A stretch of 64,000 bases of DNA. Source: Orrella daihaiensis (GTDB lineage Bacteria; Pseudomonadota; Gammaproteobacteria; Burkholderiales; Burkholderiaceae_B). The notes beneath the pieces are model-generated. The model was not told the DNA's origin. It ran no database searches and worked only from the letters and a program-made list of their open reading frames with translations. The stretch covers positions 2,604,001 to 2,668,000 of the forward strand of contig NZ_CP063982.1 in assembly GCF_022811525.1 (NCBI RefSeq). The letters run 5' to 3'. The translations under genes and the position numbers were made by a program. Shown here one piece after another: positions 1-8,179 of this stretch; position 1 is the stretch's first letter; every line of letters starts with the position of its first letter.

Positions 1-1
1 A

Positions 2-592
2 AACGATACGTTTCATGAGGTCCTGACCGCACCGGACGCGGGCGACATTATTCATTGGTTGCGCCATCGTAAACTTGCCCATTTTGAGCTCGATCATCTG
101 ATGGTTCACGCCGGGGTTTTACCCAAATGGACCGTCAAAAAAACGCTATCACTTGCTGCAGAAGTAGAGCAGGCACTTCGCAGTGACAACTGGGCCAAGT
201 CATTGCAAAAAATGTACGGTAACGAGCCCACGCGCTGGAAAGAAGGCCACACGGGCACCAAACGCCTGCGGGTGATCATCAATGCATTGACGCGATTACG
301 CATGTGCAACCCCAAGGGCCACATGATGCTTGCGGTCAAATCTTCACCCAAGGATCGTACCGACGATTTGATTCCTTGGTTTGATATGCCAGGCCGCGCA
401 ACAAGCGATGTCACCGTTGTATTTGGTCACTGGTCAACGCTGGGACTGCTGAACCGGCCAGATGTCATCTGCTTGGATACGGGTTGCGTCTGGGGTGGTC
501 ATTTATCAGCTATGCGCCTGCAAGATCGCCGATTGCTGCAAGTCGCCTGCCATCAAGAGTTGGACCCCCTGGCCGCATCACTCGTGCCGTGA
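2..592 (+). CDS. apaH: Diadenosine tetraphosphatase ApaH, C-terminal part
   Basis: Symmetrical Ap4A hydrolase, which cleaves diadenosine tetraphosphate to two ADP. The reading frame is open from the first bases, so the start and the N-terminal metallophosphatase motifs lie upstream of the window. What is visible matches the C-terminal two thirds of the family: 'VHAGVLPKW' (the metal-binding H-A-G region), 'MYGNEPTRW', 'RLRVIINALTRLRMC', 'FGHWSTLG' and 'LDTGCVWGG'. The end aligns in length with E. coli ApaH. It faces the acyltransferase gene tail to tail, with only 22 bp between stop codons and no visible terminator. Family assignment is firm; only the 5' part is missing. Confidence 0.93.
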   Translation, partial: NDTFHEVLTAPDAGDIIHWLRHRKLAHFELDHLMVHAGVLPKWTVKKTLSLAAEVEQALRSDNWAKSLQKMYGNEPTRWKEGHTGTKRLRVIINALTRLRMCNPKGHMMLAVKSSPKDRTDDLIPWFDMPGRATSDVTVVFGHWSTLGLLNRPDVICLDTGCVWGGHLSAMRLQDRRLLQVACHQELDPLAASLVP

Positions 593-614
593 ATATGGCA
601 AGATGCGAGGAACG

Positions 615-1364
615 TCAAGCCTGATTCACCAGAACAACCTCACGAATGGACTGCCTGGCGTGGCTAGCGAGCTCGGCACGAGGTGGTTTAGCCTGATCAG
701 GTGTGCCTATTAGAGGCAAGAATACGAGCTCAACACTCACGCCCGTCGTACCGAGCAAACGCCAGAGGTTTTGAAGAAGAGACTCCTCACCGACAAATGC
801 GGGCAATGCACTACGCTCACCGCGATGGTAGTAACGCAACGCCACCGGCTGAATAGCGATATCCGGTTCACGTGCTGGCTCAAACAAGTTGCCATAAAAG
901 TTCAGCACATCAAACCCCTCGGAGGTAGTCCCTTCCGGGAAAAGACCCACGGGCTGGTTACGGCTAAAACGCAGTTTCATGGCCTGACCCGCGCGATGGA
1001 CAGCATGCCGATAACCACGCTCTATAAAAATCGTGTCCGCACCCGCCGCTAGCCAACCAATGATGGGCCAGTGGCGAATTTCTTGCTTGGCAACAAATGC
1101 GGTAGCACGCACCACATTCAAAACGAAGATATCAAGCCAAGAGACATGGTTCACTGCCCATAAGACTGGACCCGTTTTAACTGGATCACCCTGTATACGG
1201 GTACGAACCCCACACAACATCAATAAGACCCGGGACCAGTGTTTCTTTAAGCCAAGCCTGCCTGAGCGTCCTGCCCAAGGAAATACCAGACCGATCGTCA
1301 GCAGACCGCACAGCACCCACAACGCCACGACCGGCGCTCTGAGTGCAAACAATGCCACCCTCAC
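615..1364 (-). CDS. Lysophospholipid acyltransferase (PlsC family)
   Basis: Predicted 1-acyl-sn-glycerol-3-phosphate or related lysophospholipid acyltransferase at the inner membrane. The 249-residue product has an N-terminal hydrophobic segment (about residues 5-28), the H-x4-D catalytic motif in 'NHVSWLD' (H73, D78) and the glycerol-phosphate-binding motif 'FPEGTTS' (142-148). The start is GTG at 1364, overlapping the stop of pyrX in a GTGA tetramer, so translation is probably coupled to it. It is the last gene of the pyr series. The exact acyl acceptor cannot be told from sequence; it could be PlsC itself or a paralogue such as an ornithine-lipid or hemolysin-type acyltransferase. Confidence 0.88.
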   Translation of the reverse strand: MRVALFALRAPVVALWVLCGLLTIGLVFPWAGRSGRLGLKKHWSRVLLMLCGVRTRIQGDPVKTGPVLWAVNHVSWLDIFVLNVVRATAFVAKQEIRHWPIIGWLAAGADTIFIERGYRHAVHRAGQAMKLRFSRNQPVGLFPEGTTSEGFDVLNFYGNLFEPAREPDIAIQPVALRYYHRGERSALPAFVGEESLLQNLWRLLGTTGVSVELVFLPLIGTPDQAKPPRAELASHARQSIREVVLVNQA

Positions 1365-2656
1365 CCGGCTCGCTCCCAGACCACGCGGCCACGCATGATG
1401 GTGGCTTGAACCCGGCCAGGCAACTCCATGCCAAGAAAGGGCGTGTGCCGACTTTGGCTGACCAGCGATTGCCTGGCCACAATCCAGTGATCATCAAGGT
1501 TAACCACGCAAAAATCTGCGGGTGCGCCCACCACCAAAGAACCCACCGGCGGCATGGCCTGTGAGCAGGTGCGCAACACAGCAGCAGGTCCTGAGGTGAC
1601 CCGCGCCAGCGCCTGGGTCAGCGGTATGTTGTCCTCCCGCGCCCACTTGATGGCCAGGCTCAATAAAAGCTCCAAGCCAGTAGCACCAGACTCTGCCTCT
1701 GCGAAAGGCATCTGTTTGCCATCGTCATCAACGGGTGTATGGTCCGAGCACAACGCATCGACCGTACCATCGGCTAGCGCTTGGCGCAAAGCCTCGCGGT
1801 CGCGTTGAGTTCGCAATGGTGGATCCAACCGATAATGGGTGTCGTAGTAGCCGATATCCACATCGGTCAGATGTGCATGATTGACTGTGGTGTCGCAAGT
1901 CACTGGCAGACCTTGGGCCTTGGCTTGGCGAATGAGTTCCACACCTGCTGCGGAACTGATGCGACAGATATGTAACTTCACACCCACGCTTCGCTGCAAT
2001 TCAAATAGCGTATGCAACGCAATCGTCTCCGATTGCACCGGTACGCCCGAGAGTCCGAGCCGAGCTGCATAAGCACCGCTAGCCACCACACCCTTCGAAA
2101 GCCATGGGTCAATCGGACGCAACCAAAGCGTAAAACCAAACGAACGCGCATACTGCATGGCTCGCAACATCACAGCAGTGTCTACGATTGGCTCATCGGC
2201 TTGGGCGAACCCGATACAACCCGCCTCAGAGAGCTCAGCCATCTCGGTGATGACCTGTCCTTTCAGACCTACCGTCATGGCACCCAAAGGATACAGATTG
2301 ACCTGGTCGAGCTGACGAGCCCGGTGTTTTAACATCTCGATCAGGCCAGGCTCATCAAGCGGCGGATCCGTGTCTGGCGGCAATACCAGGCTGGTAATGC
2401 CGCCAGCCATGGCTGCCTTCAATTCGGACTCCAGCGTGGCGCGGTACTCATGACCTGGCTCTCTGAGTCGAACCGCGAGGTCAATCAAACCCGGCATCAG
2501 GCACAAGCCACCATAATCCAATGTCTGCTGAACTTCAAACCCTGACGGGGCTTGGCCGATCGCTGCAATTCGACCCCCGGCAACCCAAAGATCTGACTGT
2601 TGGTCCATGCCTGTGGCTGGGTCAAGCAAGCGGGCGTTTTTGATATGCAATCTCAC
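1361..2656 (-). CDS. pyrX: Non-catalytic dihydroorotase-like protein PyrX
   Basis: A 431-residue amidohydrolase-fold protein of the class I dihydroorotase family, directly downstream of pyrB. The zinc-binding D-x-H-x-H signature is destroyed: at residues 59-67 it reads 'DLAVRLREP', with A61 and R63 in place of both histidines. The later metal histidines also look replaced ('LRPIDPW' and 'HICRISSA'), while the catalytic-Asp region 'CSDHTP' is kept. In Pseudomonas such pseudo-DHOases (PyrC') are structural partners that hold class A aspartate transcarbamoylase dodecamers together; the same role is inferred here. It starts with GTG inside a GTGA overlap with the pyrB stop. An active dihydroorotase must be encoded elsewhere. 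Confidence 0.9.
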   Translation of the reverse strand: MRLHIKNARLLDPATGMDQQSDLWVAGGRIAAIGQAPSGFEVQQTLDYGGLCLMPGLIDLAVRLREPGHEYRATLESELKAAMAGGITSLVLPPDTDPPLDEPGLIEMLKHRARQLDQVNLYPLGAMTVGLKGQVITEMAELSEAGCIGFAQADEPIVDTAVMLRAMQYARSFGFTLWLRPIDPWLSKGVVASGAYAARLGLSGVPVQSETIALHTLFELQRSVGVKLHICRISSAAGVELIRQAKAQGLPVTCDTTVNHAHLTDVDIGYYDTHYRLDPPLRTQRDREALRQALADGTVDALCSDHTPVDDDGKQMPFAEAESGATGLELLLSLAIKWAREDNIPLTQALARVTSGPAAVLRTCSQAMPPVGSLVVGAPADFCVVNLDDHWIVARQSLVSQSRHTPFLGMELPGRVQATIMRGRVVWERAG

Positions 2657-3609
2657 GATGATGCTCCCGCCACAATACTCATAACGGCCATACGAACTGC
2701 GATTCCGAACGTCACCTGATTCAGAATCACCGACTGAGAACCATCAGCCACCGCAGAATCTATTTCAACACCTCGGTTCATGGGCCCTGGATGCATCACG
2801 ATCGCATCTGGCTTGGCAATGGCAAGCTTTTGTGGGGTTAGCCCATAGTGTTTGAAATACTCATGTGAGGACGGCAGTAACGCGCCGCGCATGCGCTCGT
2901 TTTGCAGGCGAAGCATGATGATCACATCCACATCGCGCAGGCCCTGCGCCATATCGGTGTAAGTCTTCACACCCATTTGCTCAAGACCACTAGGAAGAAG
3001 CGTTAGCGGCCCGATTGCACGCACCTCTGCCACACCTAGTGTGGTCAACGCGTGAATATTGGAGCGCGCCACTCGTGAATGCAAAACATCGCCCACAATC
3101 GCCACGGTGAGATTGGAAAAGTCCTGCTTGAAATGCCGAATCGTGTACATGTCAAGCAGTGCTTGCGTCGGATGCGCATGTCGGCCGTCACCCGCATTAA
3201 TGACATGCACATCGGGCGCCACGTGCTTGGCAATCAGGTAAGGTGCACCACTTGCCTCGTGACGCACCACAAAAATATCAGCCTGCATCGCTGAGAGGTT
3301 GGCGATGGTATCAAGCAGCGTCTCGCCCTTGGAGGCAGAGGATACGTTGATGTTCAGATTAAAGACATCAGCTGATAGCCGCGTAGCCGCAATCTCGAAA
3401 GTGGTACGGGTGCGGGTGGAGTTCTCAAAAAACAAATTAAAAACACTCTTGCCGCGCAACAGGGGTACTTTTTTGACATCACGTTCCGCGAGCGGCACAA
3501 ATGTTTGAGCCGTATCCAGAATGTGAGTCAGAATATCGCGTGGAATGCCTTCGGTGGTGATCAAATGTGTCAACTCACCGTGGCGATTTAACTGAGGGTT
3601 ACGCATCAC
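2653..3609 (-). CDS. pyrB: Aspartate carbamoyltransferase catalytic subunit
   Basis: Transfers the carbamoyl group of carbamoyl phosphate to L-aspartate, the committed step of pyrimidine synthesis. The 318-residue product shows the carbamoyl-phosphate-binding motif 'FENSTRTRTTFE' (about 61-72), 'HPTQALLDMYTI', and the C-terminal 'VMHPGPMNRGVEI'. No pyrI regulatory subunit is present, and the pyrX neighbour argues for a class A (PyrB6-PyrX6 type) enzyme. The gene may start at GTG (3609) in a GTGA overlap with pyrR, or at the ATG one codon later (3606). It is co-transcribed with pyrR, pyrX and plsC. Confidence 0.96.
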   Translation of the reverse strand: MMRNPQLNRHGELTHLITTEGIPRDILTHILDTAQTFVPLAERDVKKVPLLRGKSVFNLFFENSTRTRTTFEIAATRLSADVFNLNINVSSASKGETLLDTIANLSAMQADIFVVRHEASGAPYLIAKHVAPDVHVINAGDGRHAHPTQALLDMYTIRHFKQDFSNLTVAIVGDVLHSRVARSNIHALTTLGVAEVRAIGPLTLLPSGLEQMGVKTYTDMAQGLRDVDVIIMLRLQNERMRGALLPSSHEYFKHYGLTPQKLAIAKPDAIVMHPGPMNRGVEIDSAVADGSQSVILNQVTFGIAVRMAVMSIVAGASS

Positions 3610-4148
3610 GCTTCCTTGGATTCAACGTGCAGTGTAAATTCACCCGTCTCGGTCTGAGCCAGGACGAGGTTATCAGCCACCGCTGCCTCGAACCGCCAGG
3701 CCGCAAAGTCCGCACAGATCGGCAGCTCGCGTTGATCACGATCGATCAGCACGACTAATTTGATCGATGCCGGGCGACCATAGTCAAACAATTCATTCAT
3801 GGCGCCTCGGATGGTGCGACCGGTATAGAGCACATCATCGACTACCACCAAATGCTTACCGACCACATCAAAGCCGATGTCCGATGGCTCAACTTGCGGA
3901 TGCAAGCCAATACGATCAAAGTCATCGCGGTAAAAACTGATGTTTAGCGTACCTAGTGCGGTTTGCATCTGCAGATCGCGATGTAACCGTTGCGCAAGCC
4001 AGGCACCGCCGGAGTGAATGCCCACGAGGTGCACCTCGTCTGCGGGCAGGTCCTTGATAAGCGCTGCCACCCCTAGCCGCAAGGATAGATAAAGATCTTC
4101 GGCAGCGGGCAGCGCTTGGGTTGACTCAGCTGGCGGTGTCATGATCAT
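3606..4148 (-). CDS. pyrR: PyrR-type regulator / uracil phosphoribosyltransferase
   Basis: A 180-residue type I phosphoribosyltransferase with the PRPP-binding loop 'VVVDDVLYTGRT' (101-112). By family it converts uracil plus PRPP to UMP, and in Gram-positive bacteria PyrR also binds pyr mRNA to cause attenuation. Its position directly upstream of pyrB fits PyrR rather than an unrelated PRTase. A Shine-Dalgarno sequence (AAGGAA) precedes the ATG, 5 bp after the ruvX stop. I see no obvious anti-terminator structure in the few bases around it, so RNA-binding regulation here is unproven. Confidence 0.9.
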   Translation of the reverse strand: MIMTPPAESTQALPAAEDLYLSLRLGVAALIKDLPADEVHLVGIHSGGAWLAQRLHRDLQMQTALGTLNISFYRDDFDRIGLHPQVEPSDIGFDVVGKHLVVVDDVLYTGRTIRGAMNELFDYGRPASIKLVVLIDRDQRELPICADFAAWRFEAAVADNLVLAQTETGEFTLHVESKEA

Positions 4149-4153
4149 GTTCC

Positions 4154-4558
4154 TTATTCCTGGCGCGGCAGCGCATCAAAATATCTTTGCAGAATAATAG
4201 CCGCTGCAGCCGCGTCATCGGGAGCATTGCCAACGATCTCCTGGGCGGCCAGACTGGAACCGCGCTCATCGACCAGCGTCACCGGTAATCCGTATCGACC
4301 CTCGAGCTGGTTGGCGAACCGTCGCGCCTGACGCGTGGCAATCTGCTCACCACCAGATTCCGTCAACGGCAAGCCCACCACCAGCATGTCTGGTTGCCAT
4401 TGCACAATCAGCTCCTCGATGCGCGCAAATCGTTTGACCTTTTCGGCTGAGTCAATGATTTCCAGCGGCCTGGCACTCCCGATCAGAACATTGCCAAGTG
4501 CTACGCCCAGGCGCTTGGTGCCATAATCAAACGCTAGTATGGTTCGCTCATCAGGCAT
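4154..4558 (-). CDS. ruvX: Putative pre-16S rRNA nuclease RuvX/YqgF
   Basis: A 134-residue RNase H-fold protein of the YqgF family, implicated in 5' maturation of 16S rRNA and formerly called a Holliday-junction resolvase. It has 'AFDYGTKRLGVALG' near the N-terminus, 'VVGLPLTESG' and 'VDERGSSLAAQ', carrying the conserved acidic residues. The open frame runs further upstream, but the start chosen here (ATG at 4558) gives the family length and an 8-bp overlap with the end of yqgE, the same arrangement seen in many proteobacteria. The longer version would encode an unrelated hydrophobic extension antisense to nothing conserved. Confidence 0.93.
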   Translation of the reverse strand: MPDERTILAFDYGTKRLGVALGNVLIGSARPLEIIDSAEKVKRFARIEELIVQWQPDMLVVGLPLTESGGEQIATRQARRFANQLEGRYGLPVTLVDERGSSLAAQEIVGNAPDDAAAAAIILQRYFDALPRQE

Positions 4559-5114
4559 GTCCTGCCGATCCTGCCAGCATTGCAGGATCCACACCAAGCA
4601 GCCGCATGGCAGCAGGATAGCGAGACTCTGCAGGCTCCTCAAAAATAATCGACTCTTTGGCGGGCACGGACAACCAGGCGTTTTGTGCAAGTTCTTGCTC
4701 AAGCTGACCAGCACCCCAGCCGGCATAGCCCAGTGTCACAAAAATCTTTTCAGGTCCCTCGCCACTGGCCACAGCCTGCAACACATCACGCGAAGTCGTC
4801 AAGGCCAATGTATCGCCCAAGCGGATGCTGGAACTAAAGTCGCCAGCCGGCTTGTGCAATACAAACCCTCGATCGCTTTGAACGGGCCCGCCAAAATGCA
4901 CCGGCAAATCGGATTGGCATGTGCTCGTTTGTTCCAGGTCAACTTGCTCGAGCAGACTACCCAAACTCAGATCCGTCGGCCGGTTGATGACCAAGCCCAG
5001 CGCCCCCCGATCTGAATGCTCGCAAACGTAGATCACCGTGCCGGCCAGGTCGCCCTCAACCATGCCAGGCATCGCCATCAAAAAATGGCCAGATAGATCC
5101 ACGCTCGCACTCAT
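4551..5114 (-). CDS. yqgE: YqgE/AlgH family protein (DUF179)
   Basis: A 187-residue protein of the UPF0301/YqgE family, typically found next to ruvX. Family marks seen are 'GHFLMAMPGM' near the start, 'YVCEHSDRGALGLVINRP', 'HFGGPV' and 'LGYAGWGAGQLEQEL'. The molecular function is unknown; AlgH in Pseudomonas was linked to alginate and virulence regulation. It follows the rubredoxin gene by 6 bp and overlaps ruvX by 8 bp, so it is within the same operon. Confidence 0.94.
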   Translation of the reverse strand: MSASVDLSGHFLMAMPGMVEGDLAGTVIYVCEHSDRGALGLVINRPTDLSLGSLLEQVDLEQTSTCQSDLPVHFGGPVQSDRGFVLHKPAGDFSSSIRLGDTLALTTSRDVLQAVASGEGPEKIFVTLGYAGWGAGQLEQELAQNAWLSVPAKESIIFEEPAESRYPAAMRLLGVDPAMLAGSAGHA

Positions 5115-5120
5115 TTAATC

Positions 5121-5285
5121 TTAGACTTCCATCATTTCAAAGTCTTCTTTACGTGCGCCACACTCAGGGCACACCCAGTTCGGTGGCACGTCCTCCCACT
5201 TGGTACCCGGGGCGATGCCCTCTTCCGGGCACCCCTCAGCTTCATCATAAATCCAGCCGCAAATCAAACACATGTAAGTACGCAT
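5121..5285 (-). CDS. Rubredoxin
   Basis: A 54-residue single-iron electron carrier. The Fe(Cys)4 site is formed by 'CLIC' (C6, C9) and 'CPEC' (C39, C42), with the typical 'GWIYDEAEG' and 'PPNWVCPECG' context. An additional cysteine (C19) is present. The ATG at 5285 is chosen because it gives the standard rubredoxin length and is preceded by an AAGGTAA Shine-Dalgarno sequence. It is the first gene of the minus-strand series leading to pyrR-pyrB and is divergent from the ThiD-like gene across about 60 bp. Confidence 0.95.
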   Translation of the reverse strand: MRTYMCLICGWIYDEAEGCPEEGIAPGTKWEDVPPNWVCPECGARKEDFEMMEV

Positions 5286-5346
5286 AGTTACCTTGTCAGT
5301 TCTTTTACAATGCAATCCTGTGTAATCTTACCTAAAGTCTAGCCAA

Positions 5347-6180
5347 TTGCTCGTTGCAACCCCACCCACTGTGCTTGTGTTTGGCCTGTTCGATCCGACC
5401 GGCCGCACCGACATTCCAGCTGACAGCATCACCTGCGCGGCTCATGGCGCGCATGCGCTATGCGTACCCACGGCAATGGCCATCTCGGATACAGCTGGCA
5501 TTCACGGACTTGAGCGCGCAAATGCTGAGCAAATCGACGAGCAGGCACGTTGCCTGCTTGAAGACATGCCGGTGGCGGCTATCAAGGTCGGCACCGTGAT
5601 GTGCCCTGAAATCGCTAGTGTCATTGCCAGCGTGGCAGCCGACTACAGCGATGCCCCCATGGTGTTACAGCTTGGCCCACAAGAAAACCCTCAAGACACG
5701 CCAGATCAGGACATGGAGGGTGGCGAGGTAGCACCTAGCGTCGGGGCCACCCTGGAGCTGCTGTTGCCACAGGCCTCGGTCGTCGTGATGCCAGCTAGCG
5801 CCATGACGCGTTGGCTAAACGACGAGGTGTTGAATAATTTCAACCCCGCGGACGGCCCTGCAGCTCTATTAACGCTAGGCGCCACCTGGGCGCTGGTCAC
5901 GGGATTTGCCCAACGACCGGGGTCTCTGGTCAATCTGCTGCTAGGCCCTGAGGGCGAGACAATCGCCTTGCCATGCCCGCCCAACGCCGCGCTGCCACAG
6001 CGCCTACAGGATCTCAGTGGACTGACCGCAACGGCGCTGGCCTGTGGCTTGGCTCAAGGCATGACGGTGATCGACTCTGCCAAACTTGCCTGTGACTATG
6101 CCGAGCAGGCTGCCAGCAAAGCATTTCAGGCTGGTATGGGACAAAAGCTCGCCAACCGCCACAAGTCCGGCAAACCATGA
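5347..6180 (+). CDS. Divergent ThiD-like hydroxymethylpyrimidine kinase homologue
   Basis: A 277-residue member of the ribokinase-like ThiD family by overall pattern: 'FGLFDPTGRTDIPADSIT' corresponds to the usual substrate-binding N-terminus, followed by 'AMAISDTAGI', 'VAAIKVGTV' and 'WALVTGFAQRPGSLVNLLL'. The anion-hole/catalytic region, normally G-T-G-C, reads 'DLSGLTATALACGLAQG', so the catalytic cysteine motif is absent. It overlaps thiE by ATGA, which supports a thiamine link. The start is uncertain: TTG at 5347 is the first possible codon after an in-frame stop, without a clear Shine-Dalgarno; a GTG slightly downstream is possible. Activity as a kinase is doubtful. Confidence 0.75.
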   Translation: MLVATPPTVLVFGLFDPTGRTDIPADSITCAAHGAHALCVPTAMAISDTAGIHGLERANAEQIDEQARCLLEDMPVAAIKVGTVMCPEIASVIASVAADYSDAPMVLQLGPQENPQDTPDQDMEGGEVAPSVGATLELLLPQASVVVMPASAMTRWLNDEVLNNFNPADGPAALLTLGATWALVTGFAQRPGSLVNLLLGPEGETIALPCPPNAALPQRLQDLSGLTATALACGLAQGMTVIDSAKLACDYAEQAASKAFQAGMGQKLANRHKSGKP

Positions 6181-6827
6181 AACAAGCGCTGCGATTTCCG
6201 TCTGGTCTTTATGGAGTTACGCCCGATTGGCATGATGCCGATCGATTAGAGCAGGCGATACGACAGGCCGCGGCTGGCGGCATGACAGCCGTGCAATTGC
6301 GGCTTAAAGAGGTGACCCCGACGCAACGCCGAGCGATCGCCCAGCACCTCTTGCCAGTTTGCCGAGACCTGCAAGTACCACTCATCATGAATGATGACTG
6401 GCAGCTAGCGATAGAACTTGGAGCAGATGGCGTACATCTGGGCAAGGATGACGCTGATCCGGCCCAAGTGCGCAGTCAACTACCCCCGTCAATGCTGCTA
6501 GGTGTGTCGTGCTATTCAGATTTGGATAGAGCCCGACAGATGCTGGCTGTTGGCGTGGACTACATCGCATTTGGAGCCATGTTCAGCTCGGGCACCAAAC
6601 CACAAGCCTCTCGAGCCCAGCTCACGATACTGACCCAGGCGCAGGCGCTCGTCAAATCGATGGCACCCAGACCAGCAGTGGTTGCCATCGGTGGCATCAC
6701 GGCCGACAATGCTGCTAGCGTACTGGCAGCGGGTGCCGATAGTCTGGCGGTCGTCGGTGGGCTATTTATAACTGACGATATTACAAACACCGCACATCGT
6801 TTTAATACGCTTTGGCCGACCGTTTGA
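6177..6827 (+). CDS. thiE: Thiamine phosphate synthase ThiE
   Basis: Joins hydroxymethylpyrimidine pyrophosphate and thiazole phosphate to form thiamine phosphate. The 216-residue TIM barrel keeps the family motifs: 'VQLRLKE' (pyrophosphate-binding Arg/Lys), 'LIMNDDWQLA', 'DGVHLGKDD' (Mg-binding Asp), 'GVSCYS', 'GAMFSSGTKP' and 'VAIGGITADN'. The start codon overlaps the stop of the ThiD-like gene (ATGA). hemL follows 41 bp later. Confidence 0.95.
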   Translation: MKQALRFPSGLYGVTPDWHDADRLEQAIRQAAAGGMTAVQLRLKEVTPTQRRAIAQHLLPVCRDLQVPLIMNDDWQLAIELGADGVHLGKDDADPAQVRSQLPPSMLLGVSCYSDLDRARQMLAVGVDYIAFGAMFSSGTKPQASRAQLTILTQAQALVKSMAPRPAVVAIGGITADNAASVLAAGADSLAVVGGLFITDDITNTAHRFNTLWPTV

Positions 6828-6868
6828 GGCCAGTGACTGTATGAGTTAACCCAAGCAGGAGAAGATGG

Positions 6869-8149
6869 ATGAGTACCAACGCTGAACTGTTCGAACGCGC
6901 CTGTCGCAGCATTCCGGGCGGAGTCAACTCACCCGTTCGGGCGTTTCGCTCAGTCGGCGGCACCCCACGGTTCGTCGCACGTGCTCAGGGTCCTTACTTC
7001 TGGGATGCAGAGGACAAACGTTACATCGACTACATCGGCTCGTGGGGTCCTGCCATCCTCGGCCACGCACACCCGGCTGTGGTCAAGGCAGTTCAAGAGG
7101 CAGCTGTGCACGGCTTATCGTATGGCGCACCCACAGAGGCGGAAATCGAGATTGCAGAGCTTTTGATCGAGCGCTTGCCCAGCATGGAACAAGTGCGTCT
7201 GGTCAGTTCAGGTACAGAAGCCACCATGAGCGCCATACGCTTGGCACGCGGGGCAACCGGCCGCAACAAAATCATCAAGTTTGAAGGTTGCTATCACGGC
7301 CATGCTGATAGTCTTCTGGTCAAAGCAGGCTCTGGCTTGCTGACATTTGGCAATCCAACCTCTGCCGGTGTGCCAGCCGAGTTTGTGTCACACACCATCG
7401 TGCTGGACTATAACGACAGTCAAGCTGTGCGCGAGGCATTTCAGACCCATGGCAAAGAGATCGCATGCGTGATTGTTGAGCCCATGGCAGGCAACATGAA
7501 CCTGGTCAAGCCAGCGCCAGGGTTTCTGGAAACCTTGCGTGAGCTTTGCACCGCCTATGACTCGGTGTTGATCTTTGATGAGGTGATGACTGGGTTTCGG
7601 GTCGGGCCTCAAGGTGTGCAAGGCATCACAGGGGTCACGCCAGATCTCACCACGCTGGCCAAGGTCATTGGTGGCGGTATGCCGATCGGTGCATTTGGCG
7701 GGCGGGCGGACATCATGAATCATATTGCACCGCTAGGCGGGGTATATCAGGCAGGCACTCTGTCGGGTAACCCGGTGGCTGTGGCAGCCGGCATCAAAAC
7801 ACTGCAGTTACTTGGCGAACCGGGTTTTTATGACCAACTTGGTGCACAAACCCGCAAGCTGACTGAAGGGCTCACGCAACAAGCCAAACGCCATGGCATA
7901 CCATTTAGTGCCGACTCTGAAGGCGGCATGTTCGGCATTTACTTTGCCCAGGCGGTTCCCAAAAGCCTGAATGATGTGTCTGCTAGTGACATTGAGCGAT
8001 TCAAAAAGTTTTTCCATGGCATGCTTGACCAAGGGGTGTATTTCGCACCATCAGCCTATGAAGCAGGTTTTGTCTCAGCCATGCATGACGACAGTGTCAT
8101 CGATGCCACCATCTCGGCTGCAGATGCCGTATTCAAATCACTTGTCTAA
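6869..8149 (+). CDS. hemL: Glutamate-1-semialdehyde 2,1-aminomutase
   Basis: PLP-dependent enzyme that forms 5-aminolevulinate from glutamate-1-semialdehyde in the C5 tetrapyrrole pathway. The 426-residue protein has 'IPGGVNSPVRAF', 'SSGTEATMSAIRLAR' (PLP phosphate binding), 'CYHGHADSLL', 'FDEVMTGFR' and the PLP lysine K265 in 'TTLAKVIGGGMPIG'. An AGGAG Shine-Dalgarno precedes the ATG at 6869. With hemE at 51.7 kb this is the second haem gene in the window. Confidence 0.97.
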   Translation: MSTNAELFERACRSIPGGVNSPVRAFRSVGGTPRFVARAQGPYFWDAEDKRYIDYIGSWGPAILGHAHPAVVKAVQEAAVHGLSYGAPTEAEIEIAELLIERLPSMEQVRLVSSGTEATMSAIRLARGATGRNKIIKFEGCYHGHADSLLVKAGSGLLTFGNPTSAGVPAEFVSHTIVLDYNDSQAVREAFQTHGKEIACVIVEPMAGNMNLVKPAPGFLETLRELCTAYDSVLIFDEVMTGFRVGPQGVQGITGVTPDLTTLAKVIGGGMPIGAFGGRADIMNHIAPLGGVYQAGTLSGNPVAVAAGIKTLQLLGEPGFYDQLGAQTRKLTEGLTQQAKRHGIPFSADSEGGMFGIYFAQAVPKSLNDVSASDIERFKKFFHGMLDQGVYFAPSAYEAGFVSAMHDDSVIDATISAADAVFKSLV

Positions 8150-8179
8150 AGATATCAAGGTCCAAAGGTTTTAACCATC

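Noticed and set aside
5286..5346. A TPP riboswitch before the thiD-like/thiE genes
   Set aside because: The spacer is only about 60 bp and no thi-box consensus is visible.
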